A stretch of 64,000 bases of DNA from Torymus aiolomorphi (taxonomy: Eukaryota; Arthropoda; Insecta; Hymenoptera; Torymidae), in contig CM070873.1 of assembly GCA_036365515.1 (NCBI GenBank), positions 74,240,529 to 74,304,528 on the forward strand. The letters are read 5' to 3'. Of this stretch, positions 19,641 through 30,950 are shown in pieces (the stretch's first letter is position 1; every line of letters begins with the position of its first letter). Position numbers and translations under genes: made by a program. The notes under the pieces were generated by a model. That model was not told the DNA's origin and searched no databases. It was given only the letters and a program-made list of their open reading frames with translations.

Positions 19641-19973
19641 ATTGTGTATTTAATGCATCAAACAGAGCCTTTGCTTTTAAATTTAAATGTAGTGCTGTTG
19701 TGGTTTACAAAAGTGCATGTCCGAACTTATTATTTTTCTTTATATTTCTATTTAATTGTCAGTGTTTCTGTAATAATTTCATTTTATTAATTCGATTATG
19801 TTATGCTAAAGAAAGAAAAAAATGGAAAAAATAGGCAATACGATGATATCTAAGCGATGCAAGCAAACTATGTAATATTTCTGTTTTTCTACCCATGTAA
19901 GTTTTATAAAGGTAGTATTACTGCTGTAGTGCATACCCACAATTATTGTATCTTTTTAATTATCAGTTTGGCC

Positions 19974-20012
19974 CTGAAGAGGACGGAGGTCCCCGTTGAA
20001 ACATTGGCCGTA
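19974..20012 (+). ncRNA. Hammerhead-core-like motif, copy 1
   Basis: CTGAAGA (19974-19980, fits CUGANGA), a 17-base segment that can pair ACGG with CCGT, then GAAAC (19998-20002), a 7-base loop and GTA. This is the order of minimal hammerheads with a two-base-pair stem III described in Penelope-like elements. Pairing for stem I is not evident, so it may be a dead remnant. A sister copy is at 28355-28393. Confidence 0.35.
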
Positions 20013-20156
20013 TAATCACGGTTTATATATTTATTTGGCTATACAATGTCGACATACTACCCCGATTATTAATTATTTGATGTCATTATTAATAAGTGCG
20101 TTTTACATTCTCAAGTGCCTTTACTATTCCGAGTCAATATGACTGATTCTAACATT

Positions 20157-20162
20157 TTTATT
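20157..20162 (-). terminator. Poly(A) signal downstream of the TSP1-repeat exon
   Basis: The minus strand reads AATAAA about 120 bases after the stop codon at 20281-20283, consistent with a short 3' UTR for the terminal exon. Confidence 0.45.
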
Positions 20163-20280
20163 TGATGAAGTACATTTAAAAGTAAATAGTCCATCGGTAT
20201 CATGGATTCAAAGTATCATTATAAGAATGTGCAATAAGTGCCTGCAATGGTAGCATTACAGAAGAATACCCACCAATGTT

Positions 20281-20815
20281 CTATGTGACAGTCCTGCACT
20301 CTTCCATATCATGGGGCTTGTTCTCCAAATTACAAACGTTGAGCAGGCCAACCACTGAGCATGATACTTCGCGCTTTCTCATACTGGCTACGCAGGGGCT
20401 CCACTTTGATACTTGCCACTTGGATCTAGCATTGTAAATAGAGTTTTCATAAGGGCTGACAACTGTGTCAACAACGTCGTCGAACTCGAGGATCTCAGAT
20501 TCTATCTCTGTACCGCGAAGGCCATCAACGATCCCTGAGCCAGAATCATGATCGTACGAATTAATATTGTAAGAGGCGCTATTTTTCTTCTCTGCGTAGA
20601 TGATCACGGGCATTTCACTGCTTGACTCACAGGGCAAAAGAGCCGAGCATGGTTCAGCTTCCTTAGGCCGCGCATCCTTATCGCAGTCGTGGTCAGGTAG
20701 AGCGAGCTCAGGTTGGTTCTGACCTCGGCTGGCTGAGACGCACATGACCGATCGCTTGCGGAATACATCTTCACCGCAGGCTACTGGACATAGTTGCCAC
20801 GGACCCACCCACCAC
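20281..20815 (-). CDS. Terminal exon of a thrombospondin type-1 repeat protein (ADAMTS/ADAMTSL/papilin-like)
   Basis: On the minus strand a splice acceptor (TTTACAG, 20822-20816) is followed by an open frame of about 178 codons ending at TAG 20281-20283. It begins WWVGPWQLCPVACGEDVFRK, a clear TSP type-1 repeat: W-x-x-G-P-W start, then C-x3-C-G and further cysteines to CSALLPC (~60 residues). A polar linker of ~70 residues is followed by a second, shorter repeat, KWQVSKWSPCVASMRKREV through CRTVT. Such arrays sit at the C-terminus of secreted extracellular-matrix proteases and relatives (ADAMTS, ADAMTS-like, papilin). No metalloprotease domain is visible here. The frame is clean, unlike every mobile-element gene around it, and a poly(A) signal follows. 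Upstream exons should lie to the right but I could not find them; the second repeat looks truncated at the stop. It could be a fragment, but splice site, frame and signal favour a real gene. Confidence 0.65.
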
Positions 20816-20944
20816 CTGTAAATTGATTATTGGAAAAATAATTTAATGCTCTATATATTCTCTACCAGATAAATGGCACGCAGTATTAAATTAGACTTTT
20901 GATTTAAAGTGATTAATCTAATTCTTAAATTCTTTTTAAAAAAT

Positions 20945-21070
20945 ATCCCTGGTAGAAAATTAACCATAAGTTGACCAGAATATGGTTGATTTTCCGGTAA
21001 TTGGTCAGCTTATGGTGAAAATTCTGGCCAGAAACCCAGCGTACTGGCGACAGTTTCTGGTCAGCTTTTT
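20945..21070. repeat. Short inverted repeat with CCYGGTAGAAAATTAACCAT
   Basis: CTGGTAGAAAATTAACCATA, AGTTGACC and the distal GGTCAGCTTATGGTGAAAAT, TCTGGCCAG are inverted relatives about 60 bases apart. A related CCCGGTAGAAAATTAACCAT occurs at 28702, so this is a small dispersed family. 21071-21476 is AT-rich with nothing recognisable. Confidence 0.5.
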
Positions 21071-21476
21071 ATTTGTTTTTCGTTCTAATTACATTTTTCC
21101 CTTGTATACATATTTGTATAATCGTATATTGATATGTATTACTTTTTTCATTTCTTTCTTTTGTTCTTGATATATTCAAAATGTTCACTCTTGATATGTA
21201 TAAATACTTTTAAAAAATCCAAAAATAACATTAAGACCATTAATATGAACATGAAAAATAAATAATATTATTTATGGACTGGATTTTTGTCCCAAATGAA
21301 AATTGGAATTTGAAACTTATAGCAGTTAAGTTGGCACTTCTTTTTGTGCAAAGTAACAATTTGACATATCCACATCAACTTTCTCCTTTATTGTAACCTA
21401 TATAAAATTCTACAAGCATTAGTGTAAACGCAGTTGTGATTTCAAATAACCACTATGATATCAGAACCTACCTTAT

Positions 21477-23056
21477 GCTAACAAGAAGAAACCGGAGTAT
21501 TCGGGTCTTGGATTTGGTTCAGACTGGGGACGACCCAACTTTTTTTGTCATAAAATGAAGGAAAATCATAGACATTTTGTTAAATGGGCCTTAGATATTT
21601 AATAATTACACGTAAAATATCCATTTTTTTCAGTATTTTATTAATTTTCCATATATATGATCTGTCCGATCATCAGTGTCTCTTTACGTATCACCTCCAG
21701 ATTAGTACTGGCCTTTCTGCATTAAATAGCCCTTAAATATATGTAATATAACCTGGTATCTTACTAACCTGTTATTTTTATATTTTCCCCAACACAAAAC
21801 AATTTAAGAAAAGCTTTTTATTTTATTCATGGTCAAAGTTGTCATACACATTATATTTTCTTTATTGGCACAAGAATTTTGGATTTGACGGTTAAAACAC
21901 TTAAGGGGGCTAGACACCTTTTTTCTCTGAAATAAGAAGTCACATTTTAATACATAAATGTAAACTAATTATTTCATACTTTTTACATATAAAAGTGGGT
22001 ATATTTACCTTACCTTCAAACTTTCTCCGATGGACCTTTTATATGGTCCGGAACCATAGTCATCGATGAAACAAATTTTTTCACTAACCGTAAGCTTTGA
22101 AATTTTCCTGTGGATGGATTGACTCCAGATTTGAACTAAATTACTCCTGAATAGTATAATTCTCATATGAGTGTAGGGATTTTTGATCTAATGAGAAAAA
22201 AAAAATTGTGCTGTTTTTCAAGAGTTTTTTTTTTAATTTTTTAAAATTGTTTATATTTTTTCATAATTTTTCTGATGTAAAAATTTTTTCCGACATTTAA
22301 TCCTAAATCCCTACACTCATATGAGAATTATACTATTCAGGAGTAATTTAGTTCAAATCTGGAGTCAATCCATCCACAGGAAAATTTCAAAGCTTACGGT
22401 TAGTGAAAAAACTTGTTTCATCGATGACTATGGTTCCGGACCATATAAAAGGCCCATCGGAGAAAGTTTTAAGGTAAGGTAAATATACCCACTTTTATAT
22501 GTAAAAAGTATGAAATAATTAGTTTACATTTATGTATTAAAATGTGACTTCTTATTTCAGAGAAAAAAGGTATCTAGCCCCCTTAAAACTCTGAGAATAT
22601 ATTCTGTTTCTGGACCAACAATACAAAAAACTTTCAGCCAATTTCAATATTTAAAAGTAAAACTAAAAATCAACAAAATAAAAGATATGAAATAATTGAT
22701 GTAAGAATAATAAAAACTAATGATAAGTTTTTGAAAAACTTATAAATAATTGCATTCTTATCAAAATGATGATGAGTTATTTTACTATTTTCACTTTGTT
22801 GATTTAAAGGTTTAATAAACAAAATCAGCCTGTAAATATTAAATTTGGATAAAAGACAAATAAGTCGATCCATTTTATATACTTTTGTTCAATGCTTGAT
22901 ATCTGTGATTCTAATGTAATAAATTTGTCCAAAATATTATTTCTCAATTGTAAAAGTATTTTATTTTGTATTTATGCAAATTTTATGTTATTTGAATAAA
23001 CTATAACAATAATTATTTTCTTATAGTTATATTTTGCGGTAGGCAAGCTCCTTAAA
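21477..23056. repeat. Left arm of the giant inverted repeat
   Basis: From CTAACAAGAAGAAACCGGAG inward to GGTAGGCAAGCTCC, this arm is an inverted match of 24536-26688, interrupted by a 678-bp TTAA element (21905-22582). Shared blocks include CATATATATGATCTGTCCGA, TGTAATATAACCTGGTATCT and TTACTAACCTGTT. Net arm length is about 0.9 kb. The uninterrupted TTTAATAAAC at 22811-22820 is the empty site of the insertion in the other arm. Confidence 0.85.
21905..22582. mobile_element. 678-bp palindromic MITE with TTAA duplication
   Basis: TTAA (21901-21904 and 22583-22586) flanks GGGGGCTAGACACC and its inverted end GGTATCTAGCCCCC. The whole element is one near-perfect palindrome centred near 22244; arms include GAAATAAGAAGTCACATTTT and GGACCTTTTATATGGTCCGG. 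The matching position in the other arm of the giant inverted repeat (TTAA 26308-26311) is unoccupied, which proves insertion after the inverted repeat formed. Confidence 0.9.
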
Positions 23057-24535
23057 TATACATCCACCGGTTTATAACTTAACACGTTAACCTTTTCACT
23101 AACAATTATATTAAATATAATAAATATAGCTTCTTTCTATTACCTTATAAGTTTTGATAAGACCAATTGGCATAATATTCATTCTCTAAAATCTTAAGCG
23201 ATAAAACATTTAATTAGATCTGTAACGGGTTAAATGTTGTCCCCGGAGCGCTATATCTCGAGGCGAATTTGCCGATGAACAGCACAGCAATGGACAGGCG
23301 CGTGCACGGGCTCGTGCAAACTTAGCGCTGTTGCTCGCCGTCTGCTGCTCTCAGCAGCAGCCATGCCTTTTTTGGCACGTTACAACGCACGACTCCTCAG
23401 TTGCGCTCTCTCTCGAGGATACCGCTCCGGCTGCTCAGTTTCTCGCGAGTACCGTGTACTCACGTCGCGGAGGCCGACGGTATTCGTCACGTCATGCCGG
23501 TAGTGGGGTCACTAGAATCCCACGATGACGACGATCTAGGTGCTCCGCAATAGGGATCCATGAGATCACAGCGATGATGCACCACCGAATAATAGTCGCC
23601 GGCTCAAAAACACATTGCACGCCCGTATCATCGCCACGCGACAACGGTTCAGTAGATAGATATCGTGAGACGGGACCGGCCTCATCGAACAACAGTAGGA
23701 ATTGCAATTATGACATAACACGGTGCGTGAGGGATTCAGGTAAATTAACGGACGCGTGGGAATTTATACGTTTTCCAACGTCTAAGGCAGGGCCTGTCCA
23801 CACTATGCCTTACTGACGAGTCCAACGGACAGACCCGGGTCGAAACGCTAGTTATTCGAAAAAGTAAAACATTAGTGGTGTCGAATAAGGTTCGCGTTGC
23901 ATCTTGCATGTTGAGGAGTTCATATCGCTTTGCGTAGAGTACAGCCCACTCTTATTTCCGTGTTACAAAACTATTGCCGCTTCTAATCGCGATTGTGCAT
24001 AAGATTCTAAAGTGCCATTTAATAATATATTACGTAGCTAGGGAGGAGAAAACTTTGACAGTCCATATCTCTTGTAAATTGTCACCCAAGCCGAAGAAAC
24101 ACGAGATGTGGGCTGGCCAATTTTATTTCCGTGGTGCGTATACTATTTTTCACGATACCCGGGCCGAAAATACCATATTTGCGTTTTTGACCCGGGAGCG
24201 AAAGTGGTACTTTCGGCCAGGGTATGGTGAAAATATATTAATTCCCGATTAAGACCGTTACAAGAGATAAAATGTACCCTTTAGGAGGCTAATTTTTCAT
24301 GCAAAATTGCATTTTTTTGTTATTTATTTGTCACACTCCTTGATGTAATTATTGCACGCTATAGTTAGTACTACACACTCCCTGTTGTAACTACTACAGA
24401 CTGTCTGTAGTACCAACTACACTGTGCAGTTACTACTTGTGTACATACTGTAGTAATTATTACATATTGTCTCTAGTAGTAACTACAAAATTCCTGTAGT
24501 AATTTTGTGTGGTTATAACTACAGCATCTTTTCGT
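23057..24535. other. Unique loop between the giant inverted-repeat arms
   Basis: The first ~170 bases match 31078-31260 in inverted orientation. From 23240 to 23860 the DNA is clearly richer in G+C, with a hammerhead-like motif at its end. 24148-24232 is a short inverted repeat (CACGATACCCGGGCCGAAAA and its partner TTTCGGCCAGGGTATGGTG). 24350-24520 is full of TGTAGTAACTACA-type words. Open frames in the loop (for example 23331-23528, 23574-23816) are short, not conserved in character, and I do not call genes. Confidence 0.55.
23778..23850 (+). ncRNA. Hammerhead-ribozyme-like sequence
   Basis: In order: ACGTC (23778-23782, cleavage expected after the C of GUC), stem I TAAGGCA (23783-23789) perfectly paired with TGCCTTA (23806-23812) around a 16-base loop, CTGACGA (23813-23819, fits CUGANGA), stem II region 23820-23841, GAAA (23842-23845), then CGC. 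Stem III pairs U23781-A23845, G23780-C23846 and C23779-G23847. Stem II is weak: G-C, a U.U mismatch, then two C-G pairs, with an alternative GUCC/GGAC hairpin. All conserved core bases are present in the right order, with stem III open, the type III layout. A hammerhead cleaves its own RNA; such motifs process transcripts of satellites, Penelope-like elements and retrozymes. Confidence 0.5.
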
Positions 24536-26688
24536 AAAGGAGGAGCTTGCCTACCAGAAAATATAACTTTAGGAAAATAATTATTGTTATAGTTTATTGA
24601 AATAACATAACAAAGTTACATAAATACAAAATAAAATTCTTTTACAATTTAGAAATAATATTTTGTTTAAATTTATTATATTAGAATGACAGATATCAAG
24701 CATTCAGCAAAGTGCACAAATCGGTTCGACTTTCTTGTCTTGTATCCATATTTAATCTTTATAGGCTGGTTTTCTTTATTAAGGCAGTCTTACACCTAGT
24801 GGCTTCTGAGGCCAAAATCAGCTATAAAAAAGAGAAAAATAGATTATTATTTATAATACTAAGATAAATATAGAATATGCGCCAGGTCTTATAAAATATG
24901 AAATCCCAACCATCCAAATCGAAACTTAAGAAGCCATCACTGTCATAGACAAAAGTACGTAAGTACATAAAAGCCCATAAGCCCATTTTTTCAATGATCA
25001 CTTGATTACACATAGTAAATATTAAAAATATCTTTAATTTAAGCCTGTATTCTTGTGAGCAGGCTTGTCAATTTTATGTGCATAGATACATCTTGACACT
25101 TATTGCAATTCACAAATCTTCTGAATTGAATTATATATCCTATAGTGAGTTAGACTTAATATGTCACGTTCATCTTTCTTAGAAAAAAGATGTATTTATT
25201 TTTATGCGATAAAAATTTTTACTGTCTTTTCTTTAAAATACTTAATTCAATCTTGCCAATGCACATGTTTTTTAGTATTAAATTTGATACAACATTCCCA
25301 TCTTGAACTGAAACTACTTTCCAAATTTAAACAAAACTATCACTGCACGCTTGTATTATAATTACACTTACACTTTTCAGACATTTATCTTCACATACAC
25401 AATACATTAAATTTTTGGTCCTAAATTCACTTGTGAATACAAATAATCAAGCACTAAGAAAAAAATCTTTCTCTATCAGAAAACAAAAACTCTGCAAAAC
25501 AAACTGTTGAAATCACATTGTTATGTATCTTTGCTTATATGAGCTGTCAGCTGTGCAACTGTGTTTACACTGGTATGAGCAGCAAGTTATATATAGGTAC
25601 AAAAGGGAGTATTCATATATAGTAAATTGCTAAATTGCTGTCGAATTTTGGTCACGGAATGGTCACTTACTAAAACAGAAGTGCAAAATTGTCACAAGAC
25701 GATTCCACTGGATTTCGAATTCCACAATATGGTTTATTTTATTTTTACAATAAATCCCGTATGTAAATTTAATTAGTTTGTTGTTCTTATACTAGCATGG
25801 CTTAGATAATGTGTTTTGCTATTTTAAAGCACATTTAAGTAAATGTTTTCCTATCAGAAGCGTCAAAGCATAAAAAAAGGCAAAATAAAAAAAAATCAAT
25901 TTTGTTGTCATTTTCAAGATAGAAAGTTCTTTTAACCATATCATTTTTAATTATTTTAATTTTTGATCCAAACTAGTTTTGTTATGTTCAGAATAACATA
26001 TATAATTAAAAAATTCAATAGAAAAAGTTGATTTTTTCAAAATTTTTAGGTGTAAGACCACCTTAAACGTTTTTATCAACAAAGCATAGTAAAATATCTC
26101 ATCATCAGTTTGATAAGAAGGCAATTATTCACAAGTTTTTTGAAAACTTATAATTAGTTTTTATTATTCTTACATCAATTATTTCATAAGTTGTATTTTG
26201 TTGATTTTTAGTTTTACTTTTAAGAAATTGAATAAACTTTTGAATATTGAAATTGGGTGGAAGTTTTTAGTATTGTTGGTCCAAAAATAGAATATATTCT
26301 CAAACTTTTAAGTGTTTCAACCATTTAAACCAAAACTCTTGTGCCAACAAAAAAATATAATATGTATGTTTTGTGTTGGGGAAAGTATAAAAAAACAGGT
26401 TAGTAAGATACCAGGTTATATTACATATATTTAAGGGCCATTTAATACAGAAGGCCAGCACTAATGTGGAGGTGATCCGTAAGGACGCACTGATGATCGG
26501 ACAGATCATATATATGGAAAATTAACAAAATTCTGCAAAAAATGGATTTTCAATCTGTAAGTGTTAAGAATCTAAGGCCCATTTGACAAAATATCCCTGA
26601 TTTTCCTTCATTTTGTGACAAAACAAGTTGGTTTGTCCAAGTCCGGGCCAAATCCATGACCCGAAGACTCCGGTCTCCCCTTGTTAGT
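24536..26688. repeat. Right arm of the giant inverted repeat
   Basis: Inverted match of 21477-23056, from GGAGCTTGCCTACC outward to CTTGTTAG at 26681-26688. It is interrupted by a 1280-bp TTAA insertion (24783-26062). CAAACTTTTAAGTGTTTCAA at 26301-26320 preserves the empty site of the MITE in the left arm. No coding capacity. Confidence 0.85.
24783..26062. mobile_element. 1.28-kb TTAA element, family TTACACCTA
   Basis: TTAA (24779-24782 and 26063-26066) flanks 16-base inverted ends GGCAGTCTTACACCTA and TAGGTGTAAGACCACC. The interior is AT-rich without a long frame, so it is non-autonomous. The same ends occur on the palindromic element at 28854-29453. Its empty site is readable at 22811-22820 in the opposite arm. 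Confidence 0.85.
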
Positions 26689-28690
26689 TATTTTAGTTTT
26701 AATTTTTTGCATTTATACACGCATTTGAGAGTGAGCATTGACTGATTATATGTGAAGGTATATTAAAACAGATTTCGGAAGTGCAATACAAGTGTCCAGT
26801 GATAGTTGAATTAAGGTTTTGGAAATAGCTTTTTATTATTGGAACTTTTATTTGAATCTTTCTACTTAAAATAGCAGTGACTGATACTAAGGAAAAATTA
26901 AGTCTACAATGACTTTTACAGAAAACATTTAAGATTCAGATTTAAATCAACTTTTAATGTAAGCCATAGATGTGCAATTGTACAGAAGATTATTATGGAA
27001 TCTTTGCTTCTGTCAGAAACCTGATATCATCACCCATCGACTGAAGCTCACTATGATATATAATTAACATTTTATTTTCTGAAGTTAAAACAGTTATGCG
27101 CTGCATGAATATATATGCGTTGTGTTCTCTTTAAGAGTAATGTTGTATGTGAAAAAAATATATTAAAGGAAAAGTAAAAAAGTTTACCCTATTAGACATT
27201 AATTGAAGATCAATAGGTTTGTTGCTGCTGTAATTATTTTGTTAAGCATTTGGCTATAGCGATACAACACATTCAACAGTTACCTGAGTATATAATTACC
27301 TAGTTTATGTCAAAAAGTTTATTTAAACATATGGATACAAAAGCACTAAAGGAACTTTCTGTTTGGCCACTTAACAATACTTGACTGACTGATGTGACTA
27401 TTGCTGTTGCTGCTATGCGTGATTATAGCTTACAAGCCTGAAGACGCGAGTACTAACGGTATCAGAAGTTTTGTTTCCAAATATAAAAAATTTTAACCTT
27501 AAAACAATACTTTTTTATATTTTAGGGCAACGAAGGAGGTACAGACGTAATAATGAAGTATTTTAGTAATCTTATCTTTAAAACTCTTTTCTACTTCTCA
27601 AATTTAAGTTTTTTCAGAGTTTTGAGTGGTTTTTAGCATTTAAACATTACTTACAGAAATGAATTTGATACATACAACTCTACAGCTAATAGTGCCATAA
27701 CATACCAACAATTTGAGACCGGCTTCATTAAAATCCATGAAGTTCGTGGACTTAAAGGTTACACCAATGTTAAAATTTGGAAATGGCCAAATCTTTTTTA
27801 TTGGGATCCATTTTATCATAAATTCAATATACTTTTAGAATATTACTTATACATATTACTTATAGTTGAAATTTATTTCATTAATGTCATTTTAAGAAGA
27901 AAAATTTAAAGGTGTCTGACAAACCTAAATTATTTTTAGTCTGTTATTTGTTATTAATGGAAATGTGGTTTATAATTGTTAAATTAATTTCTTAAAAAAT
28001 TAATTTATCAAATCAAAATTTTCATTACTTATTACACTAATTGAGTACAATATTATGTGAAAATTTCAAGAGATAATCTTCATTTGTTTTTGAGAAAAAA
28101 TGATTTTAGAATAAGAAGCGTTTGCGTTATCATACGATAACAATAGTAAACATCAATCAAGAGTACTGAAAGCACAGGAAAGCTTCTTTATATCTCCAAA
28201 TCGAGTTCGTAGTTCCAAGAAATCCGATCGCCTTGACCAAAGATATTTAAGATTAACGTTTTTCTCCATATTCTTGAAAAAGATGTTCTAAGAATGATGA
28301 TATCCAAACAAGACAAACAAGCCATGGAATAATTCTGTTCTAACAACTTTGACCCTGAAGAAAACGGAGATCATCGTCGAAACATTGGCCTTATAATTAT
28401 AATTTCTGTTTTTCTTGGCTCATACAAAGTTGATATACTATCTGATGTACTATATTCTAAGAAATTTTTACAAAATAAAAAACTGAAGTTAAATTTTATA
28501 AAATAAGTATGAAAAAATAAAATTTGTACATTACATGCACGTTGATAAATTTCAATTATTTACCTTTATGAATGTTACCAGTCAATGTACTAGAATAATA
28601 GCTTTAGTTTAAAGAAGCAAATTGAATTGGTAGTGGTTTTCTGTTTATCTTTCTATTTAAAAGTAAAGATTTTGGAGGTACAAAAAATTT
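26689..28690. other. AT-rich DNA without recognisable gene
   Basis: I find no long frame, repeat pair or motif here other than the hammerhead-like motif at 28355-28393. It may be intron or intergenic sequence. Confidence 0.5.
28355..28393 (+). ncRNA. Hammerhead-core-like motif, copy 2
   Basis: CTGAAGA (28355-28361) and GAAAC (28379-28383) with ATTGGCC behind it, in the same context as 19974-20012: CCCTGAAGAAAACGGAGATC here against CCCTGAAGAGGACGGAGGTC there. The intervening segment can pair ACG with CGT. Downstream similarity (TATAAT, then GGCT and ACAAAGTTGATATACTA) indicates a shared repeat, perhaps the 3' end of a Penelope-like element. Confidence 0.35.
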
Positions 28691-28853
28691 AAAAGTACCA
28701 TATCCCCGGTAGAAAATTAACCATTTTTTGGCCGGTTCACTACCTATTGGCCATATAATTAACCATAAGTTAGTCAATAATTAACGCAGCATCTGATCAG
28801 GATCTGATGACCAACGATCGATAGCTGCAGTTCATAACCTCTAAATACATTAA

Positions 28854-29453
28854 GGCTGTCTTACACCTATAGCCCTTTCTGGCCAGAATTACCTAAAAAG
28901 TATTAAAAAATATTATTATAATAAAAGAATCAAAATATATTGTAAATATAACTTATTTTGTCCTCAGGTATAGCATTTTCAAGAAAAACAGTTTGTTGTA
29001 ACATTTCTATGAGACCGAATGATGGATTTTCCTGGGACAAAGTGCAAATTGTTCCTAATTTATGTAGTTATGGGCCTAAGAGTTGCAATTTTAAGGTTAT
29101 CATGTGTAAGTACGTTTTCCATGCTAAAGACCCTAAAAATAAAAAAAAATGGAAAAAATGATTGCAAAAAAATCAGTTTTTGCCATGAAAAAGGTACTTA
29201 TACATAAAAACCTTAAAATTACAACTTTTAGGCCCATAACTACATAAATAAGGAACAATTTGCACTTTATCCCATGAAAATCCATCATGCGGTCTCATAG
29301 AAAGGTTACGACAAACTGTTTTTCTTGAAAATGCTACATGTGAGGACAAAATAAGTTATATTTACAATATATTTTCGTTATTTTGGTATAACAATATTTT
29401 TTATAATTTTTTAGGTAATTTTGGCCAGAAAGGACTACAGGTGTAAGATCGCC
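28854..29453. mobile_element. 600-bp palindromic MITE with TTAA duplication
   Basis: TTAA (28850-28853 and 29454-29457) flanks GGCTGTCTTACACCTATAGC and its inverted end. The arms are nearly perfect inverted copies (for example GTTCCTAATTTATGTAGTTA and its partner at ~29240) around a centre near 29155. The tips match the 24783-26062 element, so both belong to one family. Open frames at 28958-29207 are by-products. Confidence 0.9.
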
Positions 29454-30002
29454 TTAATTTAAAAAATTTTTGATCTCGCATAAACTTGTAATTATATTAT
29501 ACATATTTATTCTAATATATGTTTATTAATAAATTTTGTGTAATGTATCATTTACATAAATATATGGGTAACTTCACGTCAACTGTTCAAGGCCAAAATT
29601 TTAAAATGGATCAAAATTTTTTTACTCGTTCCAAATTAGCCCCAAAACACAACCATGAAGTTTTAGAGCAAAATATTCAATCGTTCAAAAGTTAAGATTA
29701 ATTGAAAATTTGAAAATTTTGAATTTTTTCATAAATCTACATTTATCGTGATTTTTTAACTTAAAAATTTGAATCTTTTTGTATATCACATTAAATGGAA
29801 AAAACTTTATAAATTGTGAATAGAATTACATAGAATTTTTAGAAATTGATTAAGCAAATTTTTGTCTTTGATAGTTGAATAACAATTCTTCACTTTATGT
29901 GAAAGGCGCACTCGGAAAAACCTATTTCTTTTAGTAAAGCCCAAAGAGTAGTTTTAATCTATTACCTTTAAGAAAAACTTTGGTTTTTGATGGTTGAAAG
30001 TC

Positions 30003-30190
30003 ACAGAAAAAACCGCTGCCAATTCATTGGCTAGTGTCTTCCTCAAACTTAATTTGTTGATTCTTTAATTAATTTTTAATAACAAAATTTATAATTTTTG
30101 CAAAAATTTATTACATAATTATAATTAAATTTATTTATGAAGATTAAAAAGTACTAATTTTTAAATTATGTATAAAATATGAATATTTTT
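30003..30190 (+). repeat. Direct repeat, second copy at 31283-31470
   Basis: CGCTGCCAATTCATTGGC, TTCCTCAAACTTAATTTG and the following AT-rich run to ATGTATAAAATATGAAT are repeated at 31283-31470 in the same orientation with few differences. 29458-30002 holds only AT-rich DNA. Confidence 0.8.
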
Positions 30191-30264
30191 ATTAATAACG
30201 AAAGAACCGTGATAGCTGGAAAAATTTTTTTTTTTTAGAAAATATAGGTATTATAATTATCTTT

Positions 30265-30600
30265 CGAATGCTACCCATCCGAAAAAATATCTCGATCCTA
30301 TCATTAAAAAAAAGCAAGAATAAATTTTGAGAAAATCGAAAATTCGAAATAAAACTAAAACGCATCGGCCCAATCGAAAAACGGATATTTGACTTGTAAT
30401 CACACAAAGAAAAAACAAAACAAAATGAGACCTGTCCGGTTAAAATCGACATAGAAGCTGAGATCCAGGCGTATACATACACACACACACACAACCACAC
30501 ACACACACACGCACACGCACACACCCACACGCACACGTACGCACACACGCACGCACGTACACACGCGCGCGCGCACGCACGCAAGCACGCACTCACACAC
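30265..30600 (+). repeat. AC-tailed repeat, second copy, with microsatellite
   Basis: 30265-30470 matches 3960-4150 (CCTATCATTAAAAAAAAG, CGAAAATTCGAAATAAAAC, CCTGTCCGGTTAAAAT) and runs into a CA/CACG tract (30478-30604). No LINE follows here, so this copy shows the tract without the R1-like insertion. Confidence 0.75.
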
Positions 30601-30607
30601 ACATACA

Positions 30608-30950
30608 TCCATACAGACATTTTTCAAAAATCATGTATTTTGATTCCTTATATCTCAAAAAACAATTATAACATGTTTTAAAATAACTCGAAAAATTACT
30701 ATCACAAAGCTTCCTCTAGGAGGCAGCAAAAACATTTACTCTAGCCCTTGGATACACACACACACGCACGCACGCACGCACGCACGCTCGCACACACACA
30801 AACACACATACGCACACACACCCATACAGACATTTTTCAAAAACCATGTATTTTGATTCATAAAAACTCGGAAAACAATTATAACATGTTTTTACAACAA
30901 CTCAAAAAACTACTATCACAAAACTTCCTCTAGGAGGCAGCAAAATTAGT
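30608..30950 (+). repeat. Duplicated post-microsatellite unit
   Basis: ACAGACATTTTTCAAAAATC through CTTCCTCTAGGAGGCAGCAA occurs at 30614-30728 and again at 30824-30942. A CA/CACG tract (30753-30823) separates the copies. CTTCCTCTAGGAGG contains a short palindrome. Confidence 0.8.

Noticed and set aside
23331..24252. Short frames in the loop of the giant inverted repeat
   Set aside because: No homology pattern, splice context or mutual consistency. The same DNA carries a ribozyme-like fold and repeats.
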